A DNA stretch of 64,000 nucleotides from AP-15 sp963703855 (GTDB taxonomy: Bacteria; Pseudomonadota; Alphaproteobacteria; ATCC43930; CGMCC-115725), in assembly GCA_963703855.1 (NCBI GenBank), contig CAVPFW010000020.1, positions 1 through 64,000 of the forward strand. The letters are read 5' to 3'. This document shows positions 41,416 to 51,154 of this stretch, piece after piece. Both the position numbers and the translations under genes were made by a program. The notes under the pieces were generated by a model. That model did not search any database, was not told the DNA's origin, and saw only the letters and a program-made list of their open reading frames with translations. Position 1 is the stretch's first letter, and every line of letters starts with the position of its first letter.

Positions 41416-41716
41416 CCAATACGTCACCGTCTTTCGTCGACCTTCGCGCATTCTGATGCCGTCGTCGCCGAGCTCGACCGGTCAAGCCCGGCCGTCACGT
41501 GGTGAAGCTTCCGTTTGCGCCAGAGCACTGGGCATGTTCAGGAGTCACCTCGAGGCAACCTCCAATCCCCTTGCGCGGACTTGATCCGCGCATCCACGTC
41601 TTCGTCTCCAAGGCGAAAGGGGCGAGCCGGTTCCTTCGCTTGTGCCGCCGCGAAATTTCCCCGGACAACCCTGCGCTGTCGCGGGAACGACGGGTAAATG
41701 TTTGATCGTTCAGAAT
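41416..41716. other. Non-coding gap with an extragenic palindromic repeat
   Basis: A 301-base stretch between the TadE2 stop and the GNAT remnant. At about 41567-41610 it holds a REP-like palindrome with core GCGGACTTGATCCGCGC followed by ATCCACG, nearly the same as the element at 16040. Several short frames cross the region but none has protein-like composition. No other feature is seen. Confidence 0.55.
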
Positions 41717-42019
41717 TCATTTCGAGTCGGCGTAATCGCCAAAGAACGCGACTCCGCCGCAGCCCCCTGTTTCGCCGTTCAAACGGGCGATGAAGAAACG
41801 GATGTCAGGCTGGAACAGCTGTTCAATCGACAGCGCGTGCCGTTGCTCGGGCTCGTACGTGGCGCCGAGAACCCGGTCCAGCTCCGCCAACAGCTGTTTC
41901 GCCTCGGGCGTCGGGGCGGGAACGAGTTCGACGGCGATGCTCACAGCGGCGACGCTGTCCTCGGCCGGCCACCGCCCCTTTTGCCGCTGCTTAACCAACC
42001 CGTTCGAGCACCGCGGCAA
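41717..42019 (-). pseudogene. GNAT acetyltransferase, N-terminal half
   Basis: The 100 codons contain the N-terminal strands of a GNAT domain: SIAVELVPAPTPEAKQLLAE and IRFFIARLNGETGGCGGVAF, up to the point (FFGDYAD) where family members reach the acetyl-CoA motif A with KRMYV...RGxG. The frame instead hits a stop 2 codons later. The cofactor-binding half is gone. The nominal start at 42019 overlaps the thiolase end; good sequence starts about residue 25. It is not the missing half of the fragment at 19.8 kb, since the joints do not match. Confidence 0.6.
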
Positions 42020-43194
42020 TACCCTGGCCGACGCCGACGCACATCGTCACCAGCGCATAGCGGCCCTGGGTGCGCTCGAGCTGGCGCGCCGCGGTCAGCG
42101 CGATGCGCGGTCCCGAGGCGCCGAGCGGGTGGCCGATCGCGATGGCACCGCCATTCTGGTTGACCCGGCTGTCGTCGAAAGCGAGGTCGAGCCCGCGCAG
42201 GCAGGCCAGCACCTGGGCGGCAAAGGCCTCGTTGATCTCGATCACGTCGATGTCGGAGAGGCTGAGCCCGGCGCGTGCGAGCGCCTTTTTCGAGGCGGCG
42301 ACCGGGCCGATGCCCATGACCCGCGGCGGCACTCCCGCCACCCCGCTCGAAACGACGCGAGCCAGCGGCCCGGCCCCGGCCGCGTCGCCGGCCTTGCGGC
42401 TGGCGACGATCATCGCCACCGCGCCGTCATTGATGCCCGAGGCGTTGCCGGCGGTCGTCACCCCGCCCTCCTGCAACGGCCGCAGCCGGGCGAGGGCGGC
42501 CAAATCGGTCTGCGGGCGCGGGTGCTCGTCCTCGGCGATTTTGACCGGCCCGGCCCGGCCGCCCGGCACCTCGACCGCGAGGATCTCGCCGGCGAAAAAG
42601 CCGTCGGCCTTGCCGGCCGCGTATTTCTTCTGCGAGCCCGCGGCAAAGACGTCGCACGCCTCGCGGGTGATCTGATAGTCGCGCGCCAGGTTGTCGGCGG
42701 TCTCGGGCATCGTGTCGGCGCCGAACGCGCGTTCGATCTTGGGGTTCGGGAAGCGCGCGCCGATCGTCGAATCGAACACGCGGCCGTCGCGGCCAAAGGC
42801 GCTCTCCGACTTGTTCATGACAAACGGCGCGCGGCTCATGCTCTCGACCCCGCCGGCGACGAACACCTCGCCCTCGCCGCAGGTGATCGCCTGCGCCGCC
42901 ATGACGATCGCGTTGAGCCCGCTGCCGCAATTGCGCTGCAATACCGAGCCCGCGACCTCGATTGGCAAGCCCGCCAGAAGCCCGGCATGGCGCCCGACGC
43001 AGCGGCTGTCCTCGCCGGCCTGGTTGGCGCAGCCGACAACGACGTCCTCGATCTTCTCGGGGTCGAACGGGCTCTGGTCGACGACGGCCGCAATGACCGC
43101 GGCCAGCATGTCGTCGGGCCGCATCCGGGCGAGTGCCCCGGCATGGCGCCCGAACGGGGTGCGCAGAGGCGTTATATATATAGCCGTCGAGCAT
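41991..43194 (-). pseudogene. Acetyl-CoA acetyltransferase (thiolase, PcaF-like), frameshift near the N-terminus
   Basis: The enzyme joins or splits acetyl-CoA and an acyl-CoA. From 43124 the frame is complete: LQRNCGSGLNAI with the active Cys, GGAIAIGHPLGASG with the His, and MCVGVGQGIAAVLE with the second Cys. The natural start is MLDGYIYNA at 43194 (a second frame), joined by RTPFGRHAGAL after an extra base at about 43165; without it the frame gives only SAHPVRAPC. Starting at 43124 would lose about 24 residues at the dimer end. A minimal single shift; otherwise perfect, 401 residues when repaired. Upstream is the CDF gene on the opposite strand. Confidence 0.88.
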
Positions 43195-43307
43195 GGGTCG
43201 GTTCCTCCTCGGCCGCATCTCCGCGCGCCCGCCGGCCGCTGTCAAGCCCCCGCAGGGGCTGCCTCCGGCGCGGCCTGCCAGGATCTCGTCGAGCGGGAAC
43301 TTTCCGC

Positions 43308-43337
43308 TATACTGGAGGCGGGTATACTGGAGGCGGG
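43308..43337. repeat. 15-base exact tandem duplication upstream of the CDF gene
   Basis: TATACTGGAGGCGGG occurs twice in a row. The GGAGG inside each copy resembles a ribosome site, placed 20-40 bases before the CDF start. In the CDF frame it encodes ILEAG twice, so it would also fit inside a coding stretch if translation started higher up. Confidence 0.65.
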
Positions 43338-43356
43338 TATCGGACGGGTTCGCCGC

Positions 43357-44268
43357 ATGCAGCACGATCATTCCGCGCACGGGTATCCCCAATCGGATTA
43401 CGGACGCGCCTTTGCGATCGGGATCGCGCTGAACCTCGTCTATGTCGCGCGGCGAGGCGGTCGCCGGGGTCGTCGCCCATTCGCTGGCGCTGCTCGCCGA
43501 TGCCGGGCACAACCTCGGCGACGTGCTCGGCCTCGCGATGTCGTGGGGCGCCGCGGTGTTGAGCCGCCGCCAGCCGAGCGGCCGGTTCACCTATGGGCTG
43601 CGCTCGACCTCGATCCTCGCCGCTCTCGCCAACGCGATCATCCTCCTGGTGGTGACCGGCGGCATCGCCTGGGAGGCGATGTGGCGGATCGGCCATCCGT
43701 TTCCGGTCGCGGCGGGGTCATCGCCTGGGTCGCCGCGGTCGGGCATCTTTGTCAACGGGGCGACGGTGCTGCTGTTCGCCTCGGGGCGCGCCCGCGACCT
43801 CAAGTTAAGAGCGCGTTTATGCACATGGCCGCCGACACCTTGGTCACCGCCGGTGTCGTCGCCGCCGGTATCGCGATCGGGCTGACCGGCTGGCTGTGGC
43901 TCGACCCCGCGGTCAGCCTCTTGGTCTCCGCGGTCATCGTCATCGGCACCTGGGGCCTGTTGCGCAGCGCCATCGCCCTCGCCCTCGACGCCGTGCCGGA
44001 AGGGCTCGACGCGGCGGCGGTGCGCGCGCATCTCGCAGCCCTGCCAGGGGTCACGGCATTGCACGACCTGCACATCTGGGGCATGAGCACGACCGAGACG
44101 GCATTGACCTGCCACTTGGTGATGCCGGGCGGCCACCCCGGCGACGCCGTGCTCGGCCGCTTCACCCACGAGCTTCACGACCGCTTCGGCATTGCCCATG
44201 CGACGATCCAGATCGAGCTCGCCGACACCGACGAAGCCTGCGTGCTGACCCCCGAGCACGTCGTCTGA
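43357..44268 (+). pseudogene. Cation diffusion facilitator (CDF, CzcD-like), multiply frameshifted
   Basis: Read over several frames, the pieces make a standard CDF exporter for Zn2+/Co2+/Cd2+ in the inner membrane: MQHDHSAHGYPQSDYGRAFA (His-rich start), HSLALLADAGHNLGDVLGL with the metal-site D and H-N-x-D, FTYGLRSTSILAALANAII, GVIAWVAAVG, SAFMHMAADTLVTAGVVAAG (the second HxxxD site) and the cytoplasmic domain ending in HIWGMSTTETALTCHLV. Frame changes occur at about 43440, 43710, 43745 and 43805, so no frame can make the protein. The density of shifts in 360 bases suggests either local poor read quality or an old pseudogene. Confidence 0.85.
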
Positions 44269-44329
44269 GATGGTTGCCCTGGTGCCGCGCCGGGGCTAGC
44301 CTCGGGCTCGGCATTATCGGGAGGAGAGT

Positions 44330-45271
<942 letters not shown>

Positions 45272-45284
45272 TAGCTACATCGTC

Positions 45285-45421
45285 ATTCCGGGACGGCCCG
45301 CAGGGACGGGCCCGGAACCCATGCACACTGGCGCGTACGAGTGGGTTCGGTCAGTGACGATCTTCCAACTCTCGTGTTCTTGGGTTCCGGGCTCGCGGCT
45401 CCGCCGCGCCCGGAATGACGG
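45285..45421. repeat. Long inverted repeat (REP/BIME-like), 45285-45323 with 45384-45421
   Basis: The left arm CATTCCGGGACGGCCC...GGAACCCA is an inverted copy of the right arm TGGGTTCCGGGC...GCCCGGAATG, about 38 bases each and imperfect, separated by about 60 bases. Each arm has its own internal palindrome. It lies between the HMG-CoA lyase and DUF4089 genes and would form a large stem-loop; it may act as a terminator or IS target. Confidence 0.75.
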
Positions 45422-45454
45422 GAGTGGTTGCCGGATCCACAGAGAGGGGAAATC

Positions 45455-45643
45455 ATGGCCGAGCCGATTTCAGTTGAGCGCTTTGCCTTTCTGGTCGAGC
45501 GCGCGGGGTTGACGCTGACCCCGGAGCAGTTCGAGGAGTTGCGGCAGGCTTATCGCCAGGTCGAGCGCATGGCCCGCAATGTGCGGCGGCCGCGCGACCG
45601 GGCGGCCGAGCCGGCGCACATCTTCGTCCACCCCAAAGTGTGA
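45455..45643 (+). CDS. DUF4089-type small protein preceding an amidase
   Basis: A 62-residue soluble helical protein: FAFLVERAGLTLTPEQFEEL RQAY-type helix, then QVERMARNVRRPRDRAAEPAH with an Arg/Glu-rich end. DUF4089/AtzG-like partners of amidases have this size and arrangement. In AtzG-AtzE complexes the small protein holds the amidase C-terminal arm, so it may be a subunit. ATG has GAGAGGGGA 5 bases upstream; the amidase ATG is 10 bases after the stop. Confidence 0.8.
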   Translation: MAEPISVERFAFLVERAGLTLTPEQFEELRQAYRQVERMARNVRRPRDRAAEPAHIFVHPKV

Positions 45644-45652
45644 GGAACGGCG

Positions 45653-47074
45653 ATGGACCCGACCCAGCTGACCGTCGCCGAGGCGAGCCGCGCCATCGCG
45701 GCTGGCGATCTTTCCCCGGTCGCCCTGACCGAGGCCTATCTCGCACGCATCGCGGCGCTCGACGGCGAATTGCACAGCTATGTCCTGGTGCTGCGCGACC
45801 AGGCGCTCGCCGCCGCGCGCGATCTCGCCGCCGGCCGCTCGCAGGGCGCGCTGCACGGCATCCCGATCGGCCTCAAGGACATCTACAAGACCCGCGGCAT
45901 CCGCACCACGGCGGGCTCGCGGCGCTATTTGGACCACGTCCCCGCCGAGGATGCCGAGACCTGGGTGCGGCTGCGCGCCGCCGGCGCCGTCCTGCTCGGC
46001 AAGCAGGAGACGCACGAATTCGCGATCGGCGGCCCGGATTTCACCCTGCCGTTCGCGCCGGCGCGCAACCCGTGGAACACCGCCCACTACCCGGCGGGGT
46101 CGTCGAGCGGCTCGGCGGTCGCGGTCGCCGCCGGATTGTGCGCCGCGGCTATGGGGTCGGACACCGGCGGCTCGATCCGCGGCCCCGCCGCCTATTGCGG
46201 CATCGTCGGGCTGAAGCCGACCTATGGAAGGGTCAGCCGGCGCGGCGTCTTTCCGCTGTCCTACACGCTCGACCATTGCGGCCCGTTGACCCGCACCGTC
46301 GAGGATTGCGCGATCATGATGCAGGCCCTGGCCGGGTACGACCCGCAGGACCCGGCCTCGGCCGATGTCCCGGTCCCGGATTACCGCGCGGCGCTGACGA
46401 CGCGGCTCGACGGGGTGAAGATCGGTGTCGTTCGCCATTTCCATGAGCGCGACGCGGTCGCCGATTTCGGTCCCGACAACGCGCCTAGCGCCGCCTATGC
46501 CGCCGCCTTCGACAATGCGTGCCGGACATTGGAGAGCCTCGGCGCGCGCCTCGTCGACCTGCAACTGTCGCCGCTGATCGATTACGTCGACGCCAACCGG
46601 CTGATCATGCTGGCCGAGGCCTATGCACTGCACGAGAAGGATTTCCGCGAGCGCCCGCAGGATTTCGGCCACCACATGTTCGCGCGGATCGGGCTCGGCG
46701 CGTTCCTGACCGCGGCCGATTACGTCGAGGCGGTGCGCCAACGCCGCGAGCTCTGCGTCGAATTCGCCGGCGCGCTTTCCGGGGTCGATGTCGCGGTCTC
46801 GGCCAACGCGACCGGCCCGGCGCCGCGCATCGATGCGGTCTCGACCTACTCGACTTTCGAGCGCGCTTCCTACACCGGCCCCTACAACCTGACCGGCAGC
46901 CCCGCGCTGTCGGTACCGATCGGCTTCGAGGACGGGCTGCCGCTCGCCTTCCAGATCGTGGGCCTGCCGTTCGACGAGGCCGCGGTCATGCGGGTCGGCC
47001 ACGCCTTCCAGCAGGCGACCGAATTCCATCGCCGGCGCCCGGCCCTCGCCGCTTCGCTTCCCGGGCGGACTTGA
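45653..47074 (+). CDS. Amidase (amidase-signature family, AtzE/GatA-like)
   Basis: A 473-residue amidase using a Ser-cisSer-Lys triad. Lys75 (PIGLKDIYKTRG), cis-Ser150 (PAGSSSGSA) and nucleophile Ser174 (SDTGGSIRGPA) have exactly the spacing of GatA of S. aureus (79/154/178). The signature segment G-S-S-S-G-S-A is complete. It follows the DUF4089 gene with 10 bases, and its 3' end overlaps the tail of a truncated SDR on the other strand. It probably hydrolyses an amide or urea-like intermediate as AtzE does; substrate not shown. No gatB/gatC nearby, so it is not the tRNA amidotransferase. Confidence 0.92.
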   Translation: MDPTQLTVAEASRAIAAGDLSPVALTEAYLARIAALDGELHSYVLVLRDQALAAARDLAAGRSQGALHGIPIGLKDIYKTRGIRTTAGSRRYLDHVPAEDAETWVRLRAAGAVLLGKQETHEFAIGGPDFTLPFAPARNPWNTAHYPAGSSSGSAVAVAAGLCAAAMGSDTGGSIRGPAAYCGIVGLKPTYGRVSRRGVFPLSYTLDHCGPLTRTVEDCAIMMQALAGYDPQDPASADVPVPDYRAALTTRLDGVKIGVVRHFHERDAVADFGPDNAPSAAYAAAFDNACRTLESLGARLVDLQLSPLIDYVDANRLIMLAEAYALHEKDFRERPQDFGHHMFARIGLGAFLTAADYVEAVRQRRELCVEFAGALSGVDVAVSANATGPAPRIDAVSTYSTFERASYTGPYNLTGSPALSVPIGFEDGLPLAFQIVGLPFDEAAVMRVGHAFQQATEFHRRRPALAASLPGRT

Positions 47075-47774
47075 TGCAAGTGTTCGCGATCTCTCGACAC
47101 ATTGCCAAGATGCTCCATCTCATCGGCCTCGTTGCGCTGTGGATCCTGCGCGAGTTGGCGGTGATCGCGGTGCCGATATGGCCGGGCATCACGACCGAGC
47201 ATTTGATATGGGGCGCGTTGATCTTGAGATCGGTGATCAGCGCCTCGGTGAAACCCGTTACCGCGAATTTCGCGGCACTATAGGCGGTGTGTGGAATGCG
47301 CGGCCCGACCGACGCCCAGAAGCCGTTGACGCTGCCGGTGTTGACGATGTGCCCCGCCTCGGCCTTTTGCAGCATCGGCAGAAAGGCGTGGATGCAGTGA
47401 TAGACCCCGCCCCAGCACACGTTGAAGGTCTTTTCCCACTCCTCGGGGCGGTGGGCGATCATGCTGCCGCCGCCGCCGATCCCGGCGTTGTTGAACAGCA
47501 GGTGGATCTCGTCGGTGGCTTGGTGCCGGGCGACCTCGCCGCGAAACCGCTCAACCTGCGCGGGGTCTGACACATCGGCGATGTGGGTGGTGACGCGCAG
47601 GCCTTGCGGCAGCCCCGCGGTTTCGCACAGAAGCTGGGTTTCCGCCATCCCGGCCGCGGAGACGTCGCACATCGCGACGTTGCAGGCTTCGGCGACCAGC
47701 TGGCGGACGAGTTCCCGCCCCATCCCCGAGCCGCCGCCGGTGACGACCGCGATCCTGCCCGCAAATTCCTTCAT
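46986..47774 (-). pseudogene. Short-chain dehydrogenase/reductase, C-terminus lost
   Basis: From MKEFAGRIAVVTGGGSGMGR (NAD(P)-binding TGGGSGMG) through NNAGIGGGG, VNTGSVNG (Ser) and YSAAKFAVTGF (Tyr and Lys), to SVVMPGHIGTAITANSRRI at about 47140, the gene is a normal classical SDR. Close relatives continue for another 80-110 residues with a helical end. Here the frame runs on through unrelated sequence into the antisense of the amidase 3' end, to a stop at 46986. So about 80 residues are replaced and the substrate lid is lost. Nominally 262 codons. Confidence 0.75.
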
Positions 47775-47848
47775 TTGTCGTGCCCCTTCCGATCGCTTGG
47801 TTCGGATCAAAGGCTATTGGCTCCGCCGTCTGGATGAAAGGGCTGGCC

Positions 47849-48238
47849 TCAGCGGATCAAGACGATTTCGACTCCGACATCGACCCTCGCCCATGCTCGG
47901 TCGGCGGTGATTACTGGATACCCAAGGTGCAGACCCAACGCTAAACAGGCGCGGTCGCCGAGGGACAGCCCGGCGCTGCGAGTCCCCAGCCGCAGATAAG
48001 CGGCTAGGCGCGCCTGTGGCTCGTCAAATTCCGCCACCTTCAAATTCAATGCCGCAACCGCTTGCTCCGCCTCCGATTGGCTGAGGCCCCCGGAACAAAG
48101 CCGTTCCAGAACCTCGGATAGGTTTACGGCGCTGATCGTTGCCCGGAACAGCCGCCTCGGCTCGAATTCGCCGAACGGCTCCTGTTTCAGCAGTGCGAGG
48201 ATGGCTGAGGCATCCGCAATGGCCACGCCGTCATTCAC
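47849..48238 (-). CDS. VapC-type PIN-domain toxin
   Basis: A 129-residue PIN-domain RNase. The acidic metal site is present: D9 in AIADASAILALLKQE, Glu in NLSEVLERL, Asp in SLGDRACLALG and Asp in VITADRAWARVD. The start is a GTG 1 base beyond the end of the antitoxin gene (8-base overlap), the usual VapBC arrangement with translational coupling. Toxin would cut tRNA or rRNA in the cytoplasm. Intact. Confidence 0.88.
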   Translation of the reverse strand: MNDGVAIADASAILALLKQEPFGEFEPRRLFRATISAVNLSEVLERLCSGGLSQSEAEQAVAALNLKVAEFDEPQARLAAYLRLGTRSAGLSLGDRACLALGLHLGYPVITADRAWARVDVGVEIVLIR

Positions 48239-48479
48239 GCTTTGCCTCTGCCCGGCGCTCGGCGATCAGTTCGGCGACAAGATCACGGTCTTTCGGAACG
48301 CGGCGCGCTACAATGGCCTGCGCCTCTTTAATCGCTTGCTCCGGGGTACGCAGGCGCAATTCGCCTTCCCCGACCGGCTCGATCAGCAGTTCATCGCCTG
48401 GCTTCAAGCCGGCGGCGACGCGGCATTCCGCCGGAATGACAATGCGCCCCTGCTGGTTGATCCGTGCCCTGCCTTGCAT
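48231..48479 (-). CDS. VapB-type AbrB-family antitoxin
   Basis: An 82-residue protein: N-terminal swapped-hairpin AbrB domain (QGRARINQQGRIVIPAECRV, then AGLKPGDELLIEPVGEGELR) which binds DNA, then a charged helix that fits the VapC surface (KDRDLVAELIAERRAEAKRE). It comes first in the operon and overlaps the VapC gene. Candidate operators lie directly upstream of its start (see 48497). Confidence 0.88.
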   Translation of the reverse strand: MQGRARINQQGRIVIPAECRVAAGLKPGDELLIEPVGEGELRLRTPEQAIKEAQAIVARRVPKDRDLVAELIAERRAEAKRE

Positions 48480-48496
48480 GACAAATCCCGATGTTT

Positions 48497-48538
48497 ATGT
48501 CATATCAGACCAAGGTGACATTCGGGCACCAAATGTCA
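48497..48538. promoter_or_regulatory. Candidate VapBC operator
   Basis: Upstream of the antitoxin start: ATGTCA (48497-48502), 13 bases, then its inverted partner TGACAT (48516-48521), and a third ATGTCA at 48533-48538. The 6-base arms are perfect. Half-sites of this sort fit binding by AbrB-type antitoxin dimers and autoregulation. The MetE-like gene starts 65 bases beyond, divergent, so its promoter overlaps the site. Confidence 0.45.
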
Positions 48539-48603
48539 AGCGACAGCCTATTCCATAGCGATTGTCGGGTCTGCTACCGTCGTTGCATGGAGGGAGAACG
48601 CCG

Positions 48604-49776
48604 ATGCTGACCACCACCCGCGACATGATCATGCCGACGGCGATCACCGGGTCATACCCGCGGCCATTGTGGTTCGACGCGAGCCTCCAGGGGCGGTCGT
48701 TCAAGGCCGCGCTCGGCGACTCCTTGTTCCGCGAGCAGTATCTCGACGCCGTCGCCGCGATCATCAACGCCCAGGAGGCGGCCGGGCTCGACATCGTCAC
48801 CGACGGCGACAGCCGCTTCGATCTCGCGGTCGGCGGCAAGTCGTGGTTCTTCTACCCGATCGAGCGCCTGGGCGGCATCCATGGCCACCGCAGCACCTCG
48901 CGGGGGTGGATGGGCCGGCCCGGGGTCGAGCCCGGACATATCCTGTGGGAGGTGCAGGAGGCCTATCAGCCGGCGGTGGTCACCGAAAAGCTGAGCCGCG
49001 GGCCGCTCGAATACGCGGCCCTGTGGCAGATCGCCCAGCGCCTCAGCGACCGCCCGGTCAAGTTCGGCACGATCTGCGCGCCCGGCCTCGCCAGCATGCT
49101 GTGGAACGAGCATTACCCCGACGACAAGGCGATGGTGCTCGACCTCTGCGACATCGTCAACGCCGAGCTGCGCGAGCTCGCCGCCGCCGGCTGCCCGGTG
49201 ATCCAGGTCGAGGAGCCCCGCCATCACGGGCTGACCACAAGGCCGGACTGCACCGAGGCCGAGCTCGAATTCCAGACCCTGGCCTTCAACCGCCAGCTCG
49301 CCGGCGTCGACGCCGAGATCTGGGCGCACACCTGCTGGGGCAACCCCAACCAGCAGCGCGTCTATTGGGAGGTGCCGAGCTACGAGCGCGCCCTCCCTCA
49401 CCTGCTGCAGCTCGACGCCGACGTGATCACCTTCGAATGCGCCTCGAGCGGCGGCAAGGATCTGCCGCTCTTCGCCCGATACCAGACCGACAAGAAGATC
49501 GGCATCGGCGTCGTCAACCACTGCAACACGATCGTCGAGCCGCCCGAGCATGTGGCCGGGCTGATCCGCAAGGCGCTCGAATACATCCCGCCCGAGCGCC
49601 TGGTGGTCACCACCGATTGCGGCTTCGGCCGCGAGGGGCTGTCGCGCCGCATCGCCTATTACAAATGCGTGTCCCTGGTCCAGGGCACCAACATCGTCCG
49701 CCGCGAATTGGGCCTGCCCGAAGCCCCGATCCGCGCCGCCGATCCCAAGCTCTATTTCGCCGGCGTGGGCGGCTGA
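48604..49776 (+). CDS. Cobalamin-independent methionine synthase (MetE C-terminal domain)-like protein
   Basis: A 390-residue TIM-barrel protein like the catalytic half of MetE, without the N-terminal duplicate. Zn ligands of the family are seen as H and C in AEIWAHTCWGNPNQQ, Glu/Cys in TFECASSGGKD and Cys in VTTDCGFGREGLSR. It begins MLTTTRDMIMPTAITGSYPR and carries QVEEPRHHGLTTRP. True MetE needs its own folate-binding part; such short proteins are often methyltransferases of unknown substrate, e.g. epoxyalkane:CoM-like or core MetE. ATG with GGAGGGAGAACGCC upstream. Three-base spacing shows nothing of an operon. The 3' end overlaps the cyclase tail by 25 bases (convergent). Confidence 0.85.
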   Translation: MLTTTRDMIMPTAITGSYPRPLWFDASLQGRSFKAALGDSLFREQYLDAVAAIINAQEAAGLDIVTDGDSRFDLAVGGKSWFFYPIERLGGIHGHRSTSRGWMGRPGVEPGHILWEVQEAYQPAVVTEKLSRGPLEYAALWQIAQRLSDRPVKFGTICAPGLASMLWNEHYPDDKAMVLDLCDIVNAELRELAAAGCPVIQVEEPRHHGLTTRPDCTEAELEFQTLAFNRQLAGVDAEIWAHTCWGNPNQQRVYWEVPSYERALPHLLQLDADVITFECASSGGKDLPLFARYQTDKKIGIGVVNHCNTIVEPPEHVAGLIRKALEYIPPERLVVTTDCGFGREGLSRRIAYYKCVSLVQGTNIVRRELGLPEAPIRAADPKLYFAGVGG

Positions 49777-50597
49777 GCGTCCCCGGCGCCGTCTTTCGCT
49801 TGCGTGGCTTCGGCAATCGGCGACCCGCCGCTCGCTGCAACGCGGAAGACGCGCACCGGCGCGTCGATGTTCTTGAGCTGCTGCGGCCCGATATCGGTGA
49901 AGGCAGCGGCAACCCGCGCGCCGACGACCTCGCGCACCGTCGCCGAGACGCAGATGCCGCCGGGCTCGGCGAGCGCTTCGAGCCGCGCCGCGACGTTCAC
50001 GACATCGCCATACAGGTCGCCCTCACTTATAATAAAATCGCCGAGATGGAGGCCGATGCGGAATTGCATGCGGTGAACCTGCGGCACGCCTTCGTTTTCC
50101 GCCGCGACTGCCTGCTGCATCGCCAGCGCACACGAAAGACCGTCGGCAACGCTCGGAAACTCGGCGAGCACCCCGTCGCCCGCGGTATAGGCAATGCGGC
50201 CGCGATGCTCCGCGACGAGAGCATCCATGATCGCCCGGTATGCGCCGAGCGCGCGCATCGTCGAATCCTCGGTCGCCCGCATCAGCCCGCTGTACCCGAC
50301 GATGTCGGCGGCGAGAATTGTCGTCAACCGCCTATCGAAGCCAAATCCTAAATCCGGCCCGGTCATCGAGAAACCGCCGGATGCGCGACGCGCTGCTTCC
50401 GATACCGGCCGGCGCGCTCGGCGAATCGGGCCGATCAACAGGTCGGCCCCCTGCTTGAAGCCCGACACGGCCGACTTGCCGGCGCCGCCCAAATCGAAAG
50501 CCGACCGGAACGCCGTGACGAAGCCCGCCGCGTCGAACGCCTCGCCGAACGCCTCGGCGAACCCCTTCAGGTCGAATGACTTTCCGAGAGTGCGCAT
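49752..50597 (-). CDS. Class III adenylate/guanylate cyclase
   Basis: A 281-residue protein with one cyclase domain (about 88-265) which makes cAMP or cGMP. The metal-binding Asp residues are D98 (LAADIVGYSGLM) and D141 (YTAGDGVLAEF); GDVVNVAARLEALAEPGGI holds the transition-state Asn/Arg segment. The first 75 residues are an unusual amphipathic stretch (FAEAFGEAFDAAGFVTAFRS) that may attach to a membrane or partner. It has only one domain, so it would work as a homodimer. It follows a small membrane protein gene by 4 bases, so the pair is probably translated together. Confidence 0.9.
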   Translation of the reverse strand: MRTLGKSFDLKGFAEAFGEAFDAAGFVTAFRSAFDLGGAGKSAVSGFKQGADLLIGPIRRARRPVSEAARRASGGFSMTGPDLGFGFDRRLTTILAADIVGYSGLMRATEDSTMRALGAYRAIMDALVAEHRGRIAYTAGDGVLAEFPSVADGLSCALAMQQAVAAENEGVPQVHRMQFRIGLHLGDFIISEGDLYGDVVNVAARLEALAEPGGICVSATVREVVGARVAAAFTDIGPQQLKNIDAPVRVFRVAASGGSPIAEATQAKDGAGDAQPPTPAK

Positions 50598-50601
50598 CGC
50601 A

Positions 50602-50910
50602 TCACAGACTTTTCACGTAGCGGATCAGCTCTTTTGCCGCATCGTATAACGACACCAATATGTAAGCAACAAACACCAGCGCATCAACACCCAAGAGGAA
50701 ATAGTGTAGACCCAACAGAACCGAGATCACCGTTTCTGATACGTAGGTTTCCTTTAGATAATATACCGCCAACGACAAAAGGATGGGGGGGATTGCCAGG
50801 GCAATAAAGCCAACGGTTCCGAGAAACACGTGACCGACAAAATGGCCGAGCAAACTTGACATCTTCGGCCGGACTGCGTCGCTGGTGCTTTGTTTCTCGT
50901 ACCAAGCCAT
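50602..50910 (-). CDS. Small membrane protein coupled to the cyclase
   Basis: A 102-residue protein, start MAWYEKQSTSDAVRPKMSSL, with three or so hydrophobic segments (LGTVGFIALAIPPILLSLAV, VISVLLGLHYFLLGVDALVF, VAYILVSLYD). The DNA is much lower in GC than its surroundings (near 48% by eye). The cyclase ATG lies 4 bases after its stop, a standard sign of coupling. No family is recognised; it may be a membrane sensor or anchor for the cyclase, a guess resting on position only. Confidence 0.6.
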   Translation of the reverse strand: MAWYEKQSTSDAVRPKMSSLLGHFVGHVFLGTVGFIALAIPPILLSLAVYYLKETYVSETVISVLLGLHYFLLGVDALVFVAYILVSLYDAAKELIRYVKSL

Positions 50911-51154
50911 TCGGTTGACAACTGCGCGATGGAGAGCGGGTCGGGATCGGCGTATCATAGCTTTTAGCACGCCTCTCCGGTTTCGCCGCCCCCGTGTTGT
51001 AGGTGCAGAAGTCAATCGGCGCGATCGTAAGGGAGAAGCTGGCCGCGGACCGTTCCCGTATCCGCGCCGCCGGCCGGGCGCTATATTTCGCCGCATCGGT
51101 GAGAGGCGAGCTACCCTGGAGGCATCAGTGCCGCCGCTATCGAGGGAGAATCCG

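Noticed and set aside
19846..42019. The two GNAT fragments (19.8 and 41.7 kb) as halves of one split gene
   Set aside because: The N-terminal half ends where a KRMYV-type segment should follow, while the C-terminal half begins with a TPEISIAV segment; they belong to different GNAT subfamilies.
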